A DNA stretch of 64,000 bases, from NCBI RefSeq assembly GCF_029227915.1, contig NC_079875.1:19587001-19651000 (forward strand). The letters are read 5' to 3'. Below are positions 24,430-34,415 of this stretch, piece after piece. The DNA is from Hydractinia symbiolongicarpus. Its lineage: Eukaryota; Cnidaria; Hydrozoa; Anthoathecata; Hydractiniidae. Under the pieces are notes generated by a model, which did no database searches, had not been told where the DNA came from, and worked only from the letters and a program-made list of their open reading frames with translations. A program made the position numbers and the translations under genes. Numbering within the stretch: the stretch's first letter is position 1; each line of letters begins with the position of its first letter.

Positions 24430-25087
24430 TCAAGATTATAATGTAGAAACTTCATTGACAATTACATTATTAAATACAAGGTCCCTAAACAGACATGCTG
24501 TAGATATTTTTCATGATCAATTTTTGGTAAGCTCTGATATGTTGTGTCTCACTGAAACTCAGCTTTTACCAGAACAAAGTACAGATGGTATTTCCGATAT
24601 TTTAGGTAATTTTCGTATGCTACACAACAAGTCCAATGATAAGTTTCAAAGTATTTCATTTTGCCATGATCTTAATGTTGAAATATTTATTATTTACCAA
24701 AGCACTGGCATTTCTATTATAGAATTTAAAAAACCTTCTTTCTCACTTAATCTGTTCAAGTTAGTGTTATTATACAGAAAAAGTACATCTTGTTTGTCTG
24801 AATTCTATGAAACGTTATCTGATATTGTTCAGTTATCATTAATTCAAATCATGGGTGACTTTAATATCAATGCCCTAGATTACACACGTTCAAATGTGTT
24901 GTCACAAATATTGCAGAATTTTCACCAGATAGTACAAGAACCAACTCATCTTCGTGGAGCAATACTTGATCATATATGTGTCAAGAAAGAATTGTTCAAT
25001 GATTTTGAACTTCGTCATTTTGTAAGATGTGTATACTTTTCTGACCACGATGCCATCAAATTTCAATTAAACAGCTTTAAAACATGA
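24430..25087 (+). CDS. Helentron C-terminal AP-type endonuclease domain
   Basis: An exonuclease-endonuclease-phosphatase domain lies in the one long intact frame of the element (the frame opens at 24,212 within the helicase). Its motifs are LLNTRSLNRH (Asn), LCLTETQL (catalytic Glu), IMGDFNINALD (Asp-Asn), DHICVKK and YFSDHDAI (Asp-His), all with expected spacing. Such nuclease tails, borrowed from LINE-type retrotransposons, distinguish Helentrons from canonical Helitrons. The segment retains all catalytic motifs although the upstream protein is broken, so it could be expressed only from a separate transcript. Stop at 25,085. Confidence 0.8.
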
Positions 25088-25090
25088 AAC

Positions 25091-25869
25091 AGAATAGTTA
25101 TTTGGTTTAATATGGCAAGGCCTTGATGTGTATCAAGTGGAACCAAAAAAACTGTCTCGCAGCACTTGTATATTTGTTAGTTTGCCTGCACAAGTAGGCT
25201 TTTGTTATATTTTGAGATTTTTGTTTAAAAAGAAGCAGAAACAGAGGCTCTATATATAGAACAAATGTTATGATTAGGTTTATCTCTGCTCCAATGTAGT
25301 ACATTTAGTATTTTGTTTTACATTGTGTTTTATTATATTTGTATATATTTTAGTTTTAACTTTAAGTTAAAGACACTTATAAAATACATGAAAGACACTT
25401 GCAAATTGAAACAAGTTTAAAGACGTCATGAACTTAAACACGTTCAAAGTTATGAACTGAAGCAAGTTGAAAGACATTTTACGAATTAACAAGTGGATGA
25501 CTACGAAATAAAACATGTGCATGGTCAATTTTGTGGTGATGATGATTCTTAGTGAAATTTAAAAGGAATTTAATAACTTGTATCGAACTGTTGCCATGAT
25601 AAACTTTGACATATGTATGCTGTAGAATAGGGAAATAAGAGGACAATTCAGGTTTGGGTAAAAATTATATGATAGTTTTTTTAGTATTTATTTTTTCTTT
25701 AGTTTTCATCGTTGAAAAGCACAGGTGAATCGATATATGTATTCACAATATACTATTATCACTCATAACAAATTGCAATCTGAAGACTGAAGACGTACCA
25801 AATTATTTTCTCCATTGATATCCATACTATATCGATACAATTTTACTCATTCACGAATTCAACCGCCAA
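25091..25869. other. Non-coding 3' tail and spacer
   Basis: After the endonuclease stop comes AT-rich DNA with a run of degenerate AAAGACA...CTTG / AAGTT units at 25,370-25,500, probably Helentron 3' sequence. No ORF with a recognisable domain is present. Confidence 0.5.
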
Positions 25870-25915
25870 AACATTTTTAAAACTACCTGGTATACCAGGT
25901 AGTTTTAAAAATGTT
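25870..25915. repeat. Perfect 46-bp palindrome
   Basis: AACATTTTTAAAACTACC is followed by TGGTATACCA and the exact complement back to AATGTT. There is no spacer; the centre is the GGTATACC self-complementary core. It lies 7 bp from a second, longer palindrome. Confidence 0.95.
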
Positions 25916-25922
25916 AAAATGT

Positions 25923-26074
25923 TTGCGTCTTAATAAGTTTAATATTGAAAATGACTCTTGCGATTTCATATGCCTTCAATACGTGTTTTAAACTATTATA
26001 ATAGTTTAAAACACGTATTGAAGGCATATGAAATCGCAAGAGTCATTTTCAATATTAAACTTATTAAGACGCAA
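25923..26074. repeat. Perfect 152-bp palindrome (76-bp arms, no loop)
   Basis: The left arm begins TTGCGTCTTAATAAG and the right arm ends CTTATTAAGACGCAA. I read the two arms base by base as exact reverse complements meeting at ACTATTATAATAGT. A spacer-free perfect palindrome this long is normally unstable, so it is either very recent (fold-back element, snap-back repair) or a sequencing/assembly fold. It sits just 5' of the BEL/Pao remnant. Confidence 0.95.
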
Positions 26075-26533
26075 CTATCGGACGCAGAATTGCAGCGAGT
26101 CATAAACTGATATAAGAAGAATGTACGAGCCATGCCATGCCATTACTTACTTTCTTTCAATGCACCACTCCAAACGTTTACGTCGGCTATAGTAGCAGAA
26201 TGATACTAAATCCTGGACAAATACATCGAACTTATTTAAAATAGCGTGCAGTGCTCAAGCCAAGAGAAAGCAACTGTAAATCTCATAATTTAAAAGAACT
26301 ATGGATTTTGTGCAAATTACATTATAAACTGTTATAAGTATTGTCACTTCAACTTTTCTATGTAATGTTATCTTTCCAAGTGTTTGGTAATTATATACTT
26401 TATTGTATTGTATTGTTTTTTCTTTGTTTAGTAGTATTAAAATATTAAAATATCTCTTTAAGTATTCTGTGTGATTTTAAACCGACCGCGGTTTCTTGTT
26501 TGATTTAGTTTAAATTGTGATTTGGGTTTTATT
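26075..26533 (+). other. Region 5' of the BEL/Pao gag, possible LTR remnant
   Basis: AT-rich DNA ends with GATTTGGGTTTTATT immediately before the gag start. A leader or LTR is expected here, but no second copy of any part of it was found downstream, so LTR boundaries cannot be given. Confidence 0.3.
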
Positions 26534-28352
26534 ATGGCGCTTAACAGAAAAATCGCGCGGAGGGCAGATCTACAAGAGAAGATTCACGAACTTAATGCAG
26601 AAATTAAATCCTGTTTTACTGCAGAAACTGATGACCTGATCGTAAAATAAAGTGGAGTGAGACCTTCCTTGAATGAAAGTTCGCAGGAGTTAAGAGAACT
26701 AGAGGAAGAAATAATTAATTTAAAGGAACCCGAAGAAATTAGTGACTTTGTTGTGCAAGCAAAACGTTTTATTCCACCATCCAATCATTTGCTCACAAAG
26801 ATAAAGGAAAAAAATATTTCCAAAATCATTGTCTGATTCTCGTTCCACTACTGCATCAGTAAGCTGTAAATTACCGAAACTAGAGATCCGTTAAATACGT
26901 TAAAAATCCGAAGGAAATCCGTTAAAGTGGTATTCCTTTTGGGATCAATGCAGTGCTACTATCAACAATAACGATGCGTTAACCGATGTCGACAAGTTCG
27001 CTTATTTAAAGAGATACTTAACTCAGGCTGCATTGTCAGCGGTTGCTGGGCTGACCTTATCTAATGAAAATTATAAGGAAGCAATAGGTATTCTAAATCA
27101 AAGGTATGGTGACCCACAGGTGCAAATAACAGCTCACATGGAATCATTATTAAAGGTACGTTCAGTCACCTCTATGGAAAATGTTGAACAATTGAGGTAA
27201 CTTTATAATGACATCGAAAATTGCGTTCGAAACTTCAACTCTCTAAAGATGGACATTCGAACTTTTGGCTGTCTCTTTGTTCCCATCCTCAATGAGCGCA
27301 TACCTGAAGAGCTAAAGATAATGATGTCGAGAAAATTTGGCAGCGATATTTGGACATTGGAGAAAATGCTCGAATTCTTCAATGAAGAGATTTTAGCTAA
27401 GGAGAGGTGCCACAGTTTCAACAAAAAGGATGACACTAAGCGCAGCAGTTACAACGGAAGATTTACCGATTTACCGCTCAAAATCTCACGTTCAGGGAGG
27501 AAGGGATTTGAAAGGTTGTCTTTTTTGTCAGGGAAATCATCCCCCCTCTAAATATAGTGTCGTAACTAATGTGGAGGCGCGTGTGGCCACTGTTCGGCGA
27601 TTGGGGAAATGTTTTAACTGTCTTAGAGGTGGTCATTTGAGTAAGGAATGTAACAGCAAGTTTAAATGCAACAAATGTGGAAAGAGACACCATGTCTCAA
27701 TTTGTAAGAACGAAGATCCTCCAAGGAATTATACCAGCAACACAGATGAACAAAGTAGAGATCAATCACCAAAGAGAGAATGCTGTTAACCAAGGCCGAG
27801 AGCAACACCTTGGTGGAAGAGAAACAACTGCAACCCAAGCTTCTGCGAGAAACAACAATTATGTTCTTCTTCAAACGGCTAAGGCTGGTGTATTTGACTG
27901 CGACAACCAACAACACAAAGTTGCTAGGATAATGTTCTATATTGGAAGTCGATTCTCATGCATTACCAAAGGGTTAAGAGACAATTTAAATTTGAAAACA
28001 GTGCGGAAGGAATGATTGTTAATCAATACATTTGGGAATACAAGAGGAAAACTACAAGCACTCGATGTTGTTAAACTATGTGTAAAACATAAAAATGACG
28101 GTGGATTGACATACATAGAAGCTTTGTGTATTGAACACATTGAATTCTTAAAAACACCTGGACAATCTTGAATTAACGGACAGTGAGTTCAGTGCTACGA
28201 TGAAGTTGGACATATTGATTGGGATCGATTTTTATTATTCATTTGTGTCAGGTCGATTGGTTAGGGGTTCTGAAGGTCCTGTTGCCATAGAATCGTCGTT
28301 GGGTTGGATTTTGTCAGGTCAGAGTGGGTTATCTGTACCATTTGATGGCATA
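26534..28352 (+). pseudogene. BEL/Pao retrotransposon Gag-protease remnant
   Basis: From the ATG at 26,534 the order is a coiled-coil N-terminus, a DUF1759-type Gag (FAYLKRYLTQAALSA-like in shifted frames, then EAIGILNQRYGDPQVQI, 27,080-27,130, and LEKMLEFFNEEI), and two CCHC-type zinc knuckles (CFNCLRGGHLSKEC and CNKCGKRHHVSIC, 27,613-27,710). A DUF1758 aspartic-protease domain follows, ending with DILIGIDFYYSF and ESSLGWILSGQ near 28,320. Several stops and frame changes occur (for example 26,648, 27,198, 28,013). The protease active-site triad reads FYIGS where the family has D-[TS]-G, so the catalytic Asp is lost. No reverse transcriptase, RNase H or integrase follows; the element is 3'-truncated. 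Confidence 0.87.
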
Positions 28353-29334
28353 TAATTAAAATGTAGCAGTGTGATGACATAAAAGTAATATGTCAGGACC
28401 ATTTGATAATTTTTTTAATGTGCACGTCGAGAATTAGTGTGAAAAAAAAAGTTTACTTATTTGCTATCATTTCATCAAAATTCATAATTTTTTGAAAAAA
28501 TCTTATCGGCGCCCTTTAAAATGCAAATACAAAATCAAATTGAATAGTAATTCCATCAGAGCGGTCTGAAAGTATAACCATATTTTATAATCATGTCTAA
28601 GTCAATATCTTTCTTTTTAAGTAACTCATTGGACATTTTGTTTCAACAGAATAGGCTGCACAAAGTGCAAACATGCCTAAATGGCTACTGCGGCTAATAG
28701 ATGATATGGAACTCTCCATACACCCAAATACTAAATGCAATAGACAAGCAAAGACTAGTATGAAAGTATTATAGTATGCATTATGGTTAATTAAAGAATT
28801 AAACCACGTCTGTGTATAATTAGCCTAGTTAACTAAGCTTTCTTGGAGAATATTAAATTCAGTTTCTCTCAAACAAAAAGCTTAGACGCAAACAAATGTC
28901 AAAGCAAATTCCTAAAATTCAAATCCATCTCATAGCAAATCCCGCATTACAATCAACCATTCGGCACACCGTCGGGGTGTTCACGTCTTACCCTCTTAAC
29001 TAATTTAAAAAATCATTATATTTGTTCGGGTGATTAAGGCCATTCGTGCTCAAAAAAAAAGGATTTCTTTATATTAACCACCAATCAAAAAGCGCGGTCA
29101 GTATTCTGACCGTAGAAAAACATTTGAGACACAGCGTAATTCTTTTCCACCTTAACTATTCCGATTTCCTGGTGGTAAGGAAAATTATGCGGGGTCCCCT
29201 GGCTAGAATATATTGTGTTAGACATTTTTGGATTTTTTTTTTTTTGCAGAAGTCACTGCACTGTTTACTTGTTCTCGTACGCCTAGTTTATGCACTACCA
29301 GTGTCTCCTGTCTAGTTTTCTAGAGGCATATCGT
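28353..29334. other. Interval with no recognised gene
   Basis: AT-rich, with scattered short frames only. The frame at 29,046-29,315 shows hydrophobic low-complexity translation and no domain. Confidence 0.4.
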
Positions 29335-29465
29335 AAAAGTCTGAAAAAATCGGGAAATAGGATTAATCACGTAGCCAAAAGAAGCAAAATGATTCTTCTT
29401 GATAAAACAAAGTTGTGTTGCAAGTTTCAAGTTCTAAGAAAAACTTTAAAAAGCATTATTGCTTC
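29335..29465 (+). repeat. Fragment related to the piggyBac-type MITE interior
   Basis: AAGCAAAATGATTCTTCTTG, then AACAAAGTTGTGTTG and AAGTTTCAAGTTCTAA closely match 60,943-61,025 inside the MITE at 60,541-61,264. No TIRs remain around this copy. Confidence 0.6.
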
Positions 29466-29561
29466 CTTTTTAATCTTTTTTCTTCCCCTTTTCTTTAAGA
29501 TAGATAAGCAAGAATTTTTTTTGCTGTAGGTGCTCTTGTTGTTAATCTTTTGTTGCAGAAG

Positions 29562-29799
29562 ATGTTGCCATCTACGCCTAAAAAGGTTTGTAGAGGTGGC
29601 AAAGAAGTGTGTAGAATTTGTGCTGAGGAAACATCTGCACATCAATTGACAAGAATTTTTTTCAAAAAGTGGAAAGAAAAACCCTTTACAGCACAAAATA
29701 TTCAGAACATGTGGATTAAACGTTTCCGAGCTTAAACCATTGCCTACAACAATTTGTTCAAAGTGTGATAGGTTTATCAATAAAATGTTTGACAAATAA
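29562..29799 (+). pseudogene. ZAD-like zinc-finger module, frameshifted
   Basis: A short protein begins KKVCRGGKEVCRICAEETSA and, after a frame change near 29,660-29,710, continues CGLNVSELKPLPTTICSKCD before a stop at about 29,797. Two Cys pairs (C-R-I-C and C-S-K-C) about 40 residues apart with a hydrophobic middle resemble the ZAD treble-clef found at the N-terminus of some insect and transposon-derived zinc-finger proteins. The partner zinc fingers or transposase are absent. The family assignment is tentative. Confidence 0.45.
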
Positions 29800-30877
29800 T
29801 GTACAACAACAACAAATATATTTTCAACAGCAAAAAACAGTAAAAAGATGTGCAGTCAAAAAAATCTCTACAATTTAAGCCTTTACTGAACATAACAAAT
29901 AAAATAGACATAAAATAAATACATCCCAAAGAACTTTGCGAAACAAAACAAACTCAACAAAACAACATAACTACAGATCAAGAAAATAATCTGTTAGAAT
30001 CCCACAATGTTTCAACGCAACATCGATTCGAGATTTGTTGAGTGACGGGAAGGAAATGGTTGAGGATCTGTTAGCGAATCACAGGACGGTGTCACTATTA
30101 ATTCCATAATATAAAAAGATCTCCATCAAGATATTTGAACATTGTTGAACATCATGCATCACGACTAGCAATTTAATATTATATAAAGAATGATTAGGTA
30201 ATAATTTCCGTTAAGTTTTTAAAGGTTTTATGCATATGTTTATGTTTATATAATGTAAATATATAATATATATTTCCAGAGCTATCTCTTCATAATATAC
30301 CATAGCTAAGAAGATCTTTTTTAGATGTTATTTTATCAATATTTTATTTTATTTTAGCATATGTGTTAGCAGTACATATATCGACAAACAATTGGTCAGC
30401 TCTTGTGTTTAATTTATTGATCAAGAATTCTGTCAGTAAACTTTTGTTTAATAAAGAATGAAGTTTTCTCGATTTCTTTTTGTTTTTTACTTTCCAAGGG
30501 TAGAAGTTCACACTTGCAACAACACAATTATTGTTTTGTGTGTTTGAAGCCAAAATAATGTTGTAAAAAAAATTATTAAACAAGTTGTCAATTCATAAAA
30601 TTCTTTCACATGCTGGCCAACATTTTTTTTATCTGTTGAAATGTCTGAGTTATTGCAATTTTATTTGTGGTGAGGGGTACTGAAGTCGAGAAAATGGATG
30701 TTTTTGATAATCAACATATTGGTCCTCACCCAAATTTTTTTTCAAACAACCTGTATGCATAGGCACAATATTTTAACTTTAAATAAATAATTATAAGAAA
30801 AATTTATAAAGAAAAATTCACGCATGAATTTTTGCTTCATATAGTGGGCGTCGAGCGAAAAATTTTCAAATTTTGTT

Positions 30878-31030
30878 ATGTCAAGATTGGCGGAAAATGC
30901 CCTACCAGACGTCAACGATCTCATGGTTCATTGTTTAAATCACGACGAATGTTTAGATATGTTAGTAAAAGCTGCATTGTTTCATTGGCATCAAAATCTA
31001 GTTAAAAATTTCCAACAGAAACCAAAAGGT
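30878..31030 (+). CDS. Possible single exon of unknown function
   Basis: An ATG at 30,878 opens a non-repetitive, well-mixed sequence (ENALPDVNDLMVHCLNHDE, then LFHWHQNLVKNFQQKPKG) ending at a consensus-like donor AAAAG|GTAGAAAG near 31,029. The composition is more protein-like than neighbouring frames. No family is recognised and no partner exon was found. Confidence 0.25.
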
Positions 31031-31506
31031 AGAAAGAGATATATACATATTTACATTACACGTACCACATCTTCACAGCCCATCGCCAAAATCGTAAATA
31101 TGCAGAATTTGCATAAATTAAAAATCTCGTTCATTTGATGCTCACGTGACCAGCTTGTGCCAGCGCTTTTTCGACGCCACGGTAAAAGGTGCTGGGGTCG
31201 AGCTTGGTCGAGGGATTACAAAGTGCGTCATGAAAGGAATACAAACTGCGATAGCTTTGGGATGACAAAATTGCGATAAAATTACAATGTGTGAGAGAAT
31301 TACAAAGTGATACACTAGACATGGCAAGCAGAGTCGAGAACGTACGAGTTTGTCAATTTCAGTTTGCGTTCTTTACTAAAGTGTTCAAAATCTTCTTCCA
31401 AAAAAGTTGAATTTAAGTTCACTGACTGACGTTGAGTATGCGATTCTGTATACATCTTTTAAATCCCAGTGAAGCGTTTTTTCTTGACAGTGGTTCGACA
31501 TATATT

Positions 31507-31636
31507 TAGCGAGTGGTTCATAAGCCGATGCATGTTTAGTGAGTGGTTCATAAGCCGATGCATGTTTAGCGAGTGGTTCATAAGCCGATGCATGTTTAGT
31601 GAGTGGTTCATAAGCCGATGCATGTTTAGTGAGCAT
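31507..31636 (+). repeat. 30-bp tandem repeat, four copies
   Basis: The unit GAGTGGTTCATAAGCCGATG + CATGTTTAG(C/T) repeats four times with only the last base alternating C/T, then a partial fifth copy. The 30-nt period leaves all frames open, producing spurious repeat peptides on both strands. Too few, and without spacers, for a CRISPR-like array. Confidence 0.9.
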
Positions 31637-31644
31637 GCGCACTC

Positions 31645-31673
31645 ATGTATTTGACATTTGCATGTCAAATACA
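31645..31673. repeat. 12-bp inverted repeat after the tandem array
   Basis: ATGTATTTGACA is inverted as TGTCAAATACAT with a 5-nt loop, directly 3' of the 30-bp repeats. Confidence 0.7.
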
Positions 31674-31679
31674 TAGGTC

Positions 31680-32390
31680 AATATAATATTTTCTTTGGAT
31701 AGTAGAATTACTCGATTTTTTTTCTCTAGTGATACAACGAACCTTTTTACCGCGATCTTCTATAAAACAAATGACCACAAAATTTTCCTAATATTCAAAA
31801 ACAATTTAACACGTTGAATTTTCCTAAAATAAAATCTTTCTGCTCGCGAACATCCAATTCCAACATTTAATCGGGATGATAACATAAAAAAGTAATTTCC
31901 TCAATGACATGTTTGACATTTTGTTAAAAGATTATGCACGAAACGATTGCCTAAAACGAAGTAAAAAAATTATATATTGATTTAAGCTCTACGCTTATGA
32001 CGAAACTCTTTAGATGCTATTGATTTCATACATATGGGTGAAAGTTCTTCTTTGCTGCAGATATAGCATTACAAAAGAGGTATCTATTATTGGGATTATG
32101 GTATTACAAGATTCCTTTATTAGCATAAGTAGAGATCTAAATTTATCAAATCTTAATGACCTGCGACTAATGAAAAACTTTTTATAATTTAATAAAAAAA
32201 GTATGACCGGAGCCCACTTTTTTAAAACCTTTCGTCATATACCTTGTTTTTGTGAAGCAACTTTTTTTTTCTAGAAAATGCCACCGCTGGTCAACTAGGG
32301 GGTATGAAAAGTTCACTGTGCTATTTCTGTTGTTTATTTATTTATTTCTGTTGTTGATTTATTTGTTTATTTAGTAAATTATTATAACGA
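31680..32390. other. Interval with no recognised gene
   Basis: AT-rich DNA between the tandem repeat and the first Helitron of the flanking array. No domain or element terminus recognised. Confidence 0.4.
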
Positions 32391-33071
32391 CTAGTGCCCA
32401 TGAAAAAATCCACTGAGCCAAGATAAAAATAAAAAGGAAGCGTCATTTGAATTTTGATGACGTCAGCAAGCCATCTGCAAAAAAAAATTGGAACCTGGTT
32501 TTTACGTTGTCTCTTTTGTGTAGAGCTTAAAGCGCTGATCAAGAAAATGTATGTAATCACGTGCTTTTGATGAATGGTTAATGAGATATAAGGGTTTAAA
32601 AATTTTGCTGACGTCAACAAAGTCCCTAATAAAACAAAAATTTTTCTTTCGAAATTTCTATACCCGTTGCCTTCATCTTATAGATCTTGAAATGCTGATC
32701 ATGACAAACGGTTACGGAATTATTGCGGTTTAAAGTTTTTTTTGATGACGTCATAAACCCGTGCATTCCGAAACGGATTTGGGGACTCAGGTTTGGGAAA
32801 CTTACCCAAATTGGTCCCAGGTGGTCCCCAGTTACCCACGCGGTGAAAAAACATTGACTTCACCACCTCGTTTTTAAGTTATTTGGCCTCAAAATTTTAA
32901 ATGCACTGGAATGTCTTCATCAATTTATTATAGAATATTGACGTTAAAGTAGTGCCGTAACGTCAGAAAATTTGACATATTAGACATGCATTTGTCGGCA
33001 ACATTAAAGGAATATGAACACATCCACTTTGCCTGTTACAGAGACACAGAACTGGCGTATTATTATATAGA
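32391..33071 (-). mobile_element. Non-autonomous Helitron, copy A (681 bp)
   Basis: Read on the minus strand it opens TCTATATAATAATACGCCAG and ends with a GTGGATTTTTTCATGGGC hairpin-like block and CTAG, with host A on the plus-strand left side. These are canonical Helitron ends (5'-TC, 3' hairpin plus CTRR). The interior is non-coding and has two diverged units of about 160 bp, each with GCTGATCA..AAATGTAT or a related ACAAACGG stretch followed by a TGACGTCA palindrome. A conserved CCCAGGTGGTCCCC stretch is shared with copies at 49,570 and 52,346. Confidence 0.78.
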
Positions 33072-33285
33072 CTGGTCAATAGGGCCCGTGGAGAATTCCA
33101 CTTAGGCAGAAGGACAATGGAAAAATAGGTTGTTTTATATTTTTTGCTGACGTCAGCAGTGCAATTAAAAATTTTTTTGGCGAAATTTAGTTTATTCGTT
33201 GCCTGTACTGTGCAGAGGTTAAAATGCTGATCAAGAAAATGTATATGATCATGTGCTTTTGATGAGCGGTTAGAGATAGAGAAAT
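33072..33285 (-). mobile_element. Non-autonomous Helitron, copy B, truncated
   Basis: Begins CTGGTCAATAGGGCCCGTGG directly at the terminal A of copy A, so it is in head-to-tail register with it. It follows the 52,346 copy closely (CAGCAGTGCA, TTTAGTTTATTCGTTGCCTG) and breaks off near 33,285, losing its 5' TC end. Confidence 0.7.
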
Positions 33286-33616
33286 GTATGTTCTGGCACA
33301 GTCCCTAAAACGCACACGCGCACGCCCACAGTCAAGCACAACTGATCCCCGTTAATCCGGTACCCTGCGGTACCATACCATGTTGAGCTATGGAATTCAA
33401 GGTATATCCCTATTAATCAATGCATATCAATGGTTATATCCCTAATATTCAATACAGTGACGTCATCAAATGATACAGAATAAGAGGTCCAAAAATTTTC
33501 TAGCACAATTCCCATAATATTCTACGCGCATAAAAAATGGGGAATTCCCTGATCGCAATAAAAAGGGAAATAACTGTGTTAGTTTTGAGCAAAATGAAAC
33601 CTTCCGACGATGATAA
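33286..33616. other. Spacer left of the Polinton
   Basis: Between the truncated Helitron and the Polinton TIR. It contains a TGACGTCA at about 33,460 and GGTACC-rich sequence near 33,358-33,376, but no gene. Confidence 0.5.
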
Positions 33617-33690
33617 AATCTATATAATAAAGAAATGATGGATTCATACACCGTAAAAAACTACGCGATTTTGCAAAAACCCGTGGTTTA
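33617..33690 (+). repeat. Polinton left terminal inverted repeat (protein-coding)
   Basis: AATCTATATAATAAAG followed by AAATGATGGA and TTCATACA matches the reverse complement of the right end almost perfectly for 32 bp, then at lower identity for a further 40 bp with one 1-nt deletion here. Both arms contain a TATA-like string followed by paired ATG codons and the first codons of a SAP-like protein. Confidence 0.8.
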
Positions 33691-34136
33691 TGTAGTGGTG
33701 TTTGCGGGATGCGCAAGCAGGACAGCATAAACATATACAAAAAGATATTGCCCTTCAGGACATATGCAATAAGGCTGCCGAAAAGCATACCCAACATATT
33801 TTTGTTTATCCCGGACCGGTTCGAGACGCGTTACATGTATCTAATATGTAGGTGAAATCTTCATGACCTGTTGAAACGTTATTATACAACACTTGTTGTA
33901 AAATACTACTATAATAAATGAGTTGTTTCAAGACGAAAAACATGTGCAATAAAGCTGTTGAAAAGCAGCCCATGATACTCAAGTATGTGTCGAATCAGTT
34001 CATGACGCAGGACATGTGTAACAAGGCTGTTGAAAAATATCCCCTTATGCTTGAGCACATTCCGGACCGTTTCAAGACTCAGGATATATGCAATAAAGCC
34101 GTTGAAAAGGATCCCCTTATACTCAAATATGTGTAA
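33635..34136 (+). pseudogene. SAP-headed repeat protein of Polinton left end
   Basis: The start pair at 33,635/33,638 reads MMDSYTVK and, after a 1-nt shift near 33,660, continues as a SAP/Rho-N-like helix-turn-helix similar to the polymerase N-terminus at the other end. It then runs into about 26-27-residue repeats of the form MCNKAVEK-P-L-YV-F-TQD: one degraded copy near 33,750-33,830, then three good ones at 33,943-34,136. The repeats resemble short leucine-type helical repeats seen in cnidarian Polinton proteins; the role is unknown (perhaps host interaction). Stops at about 33,848 and between repeats 1 and 2 show it is broken. Confidence 0.6.
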
Positions 34137-34254
34137 CGAGGCATGCGCAACGCCATGTGAAATTAATGGGTTATCTTACAACATGGTTGTAAGATAATAA
34201 TAAATGTGCATTAACTGTCAATCAATATTCAATAGCCTTAAAACTATAGTATTC

Positions 34255-34415
34255 ATGACCTTCCTGACCGGCATTGGTCTCTCTCTCTGCCATTTATAGC
34301 CTTAGCATGCGTACAGGAATCGGAGAGGGAGAAGTATAATAAGCAGAGGATTCAAGACCTATGGACACGTCTTGATGACCTGGAGGATGATCGTCCCTGT
34401 AACTGTGATAAATAA
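34255..34415 (+). pseudogene. Small membrane or secreted Polinton protein, frameshifted
   Basis: MTFLTGIGLSL starts a hydrophobic N-terminus. After a shift near 34,285 it continues FIALACVQESEREKYNKQR with a charged helical tail ending RPCNCDK. The stop TAA at 34,413-34,415 is immediately followed by the ATG of the next gene, typical of the compact layout here. No known family recognised. Confidence 0.45.

Larger units (their letters stand above)
18480..25560 (+). mobile_element. Helentron (Helitron-2-like) rolling-circle transposon, decayed
   Basis: In order it holds an N-terminal cysteine-protease-like segment, a cysteine-rich module, a Helitron_like_N HUH Rep domain, a PIF1-like helicase and an exonuclease-endonuclease-phosphatase nuclease. 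This is the architecture of Helentrons, which replicate by rolling-circle transposition. It contains many stops and shifts and a 420-bp microsatellite. The 3' non-coding tail (25,090-25,560) has degenerate AAAGACACTT/AAGTTGAAAGACA repeats. Exact ends were not identified, so both coordinates are approximate. Confidence 0.85.

Noticed and set aside
18500-25100. Treating the Helentron as the autonomous partner of the flanking Helitrons
   Set aside because: Helentron termini differ from TC...CTRR ends and I could not find shared terminal sequence; the autonomous partner is probably elsewhere.
31385-31674. Repeat-peptide open frames on the minus strand and a possible CRISPR-like array
   Set aside because: The 30-bp direct repeats are contiguous without spacers; a period divisible by three keeps all frames open artefactually.
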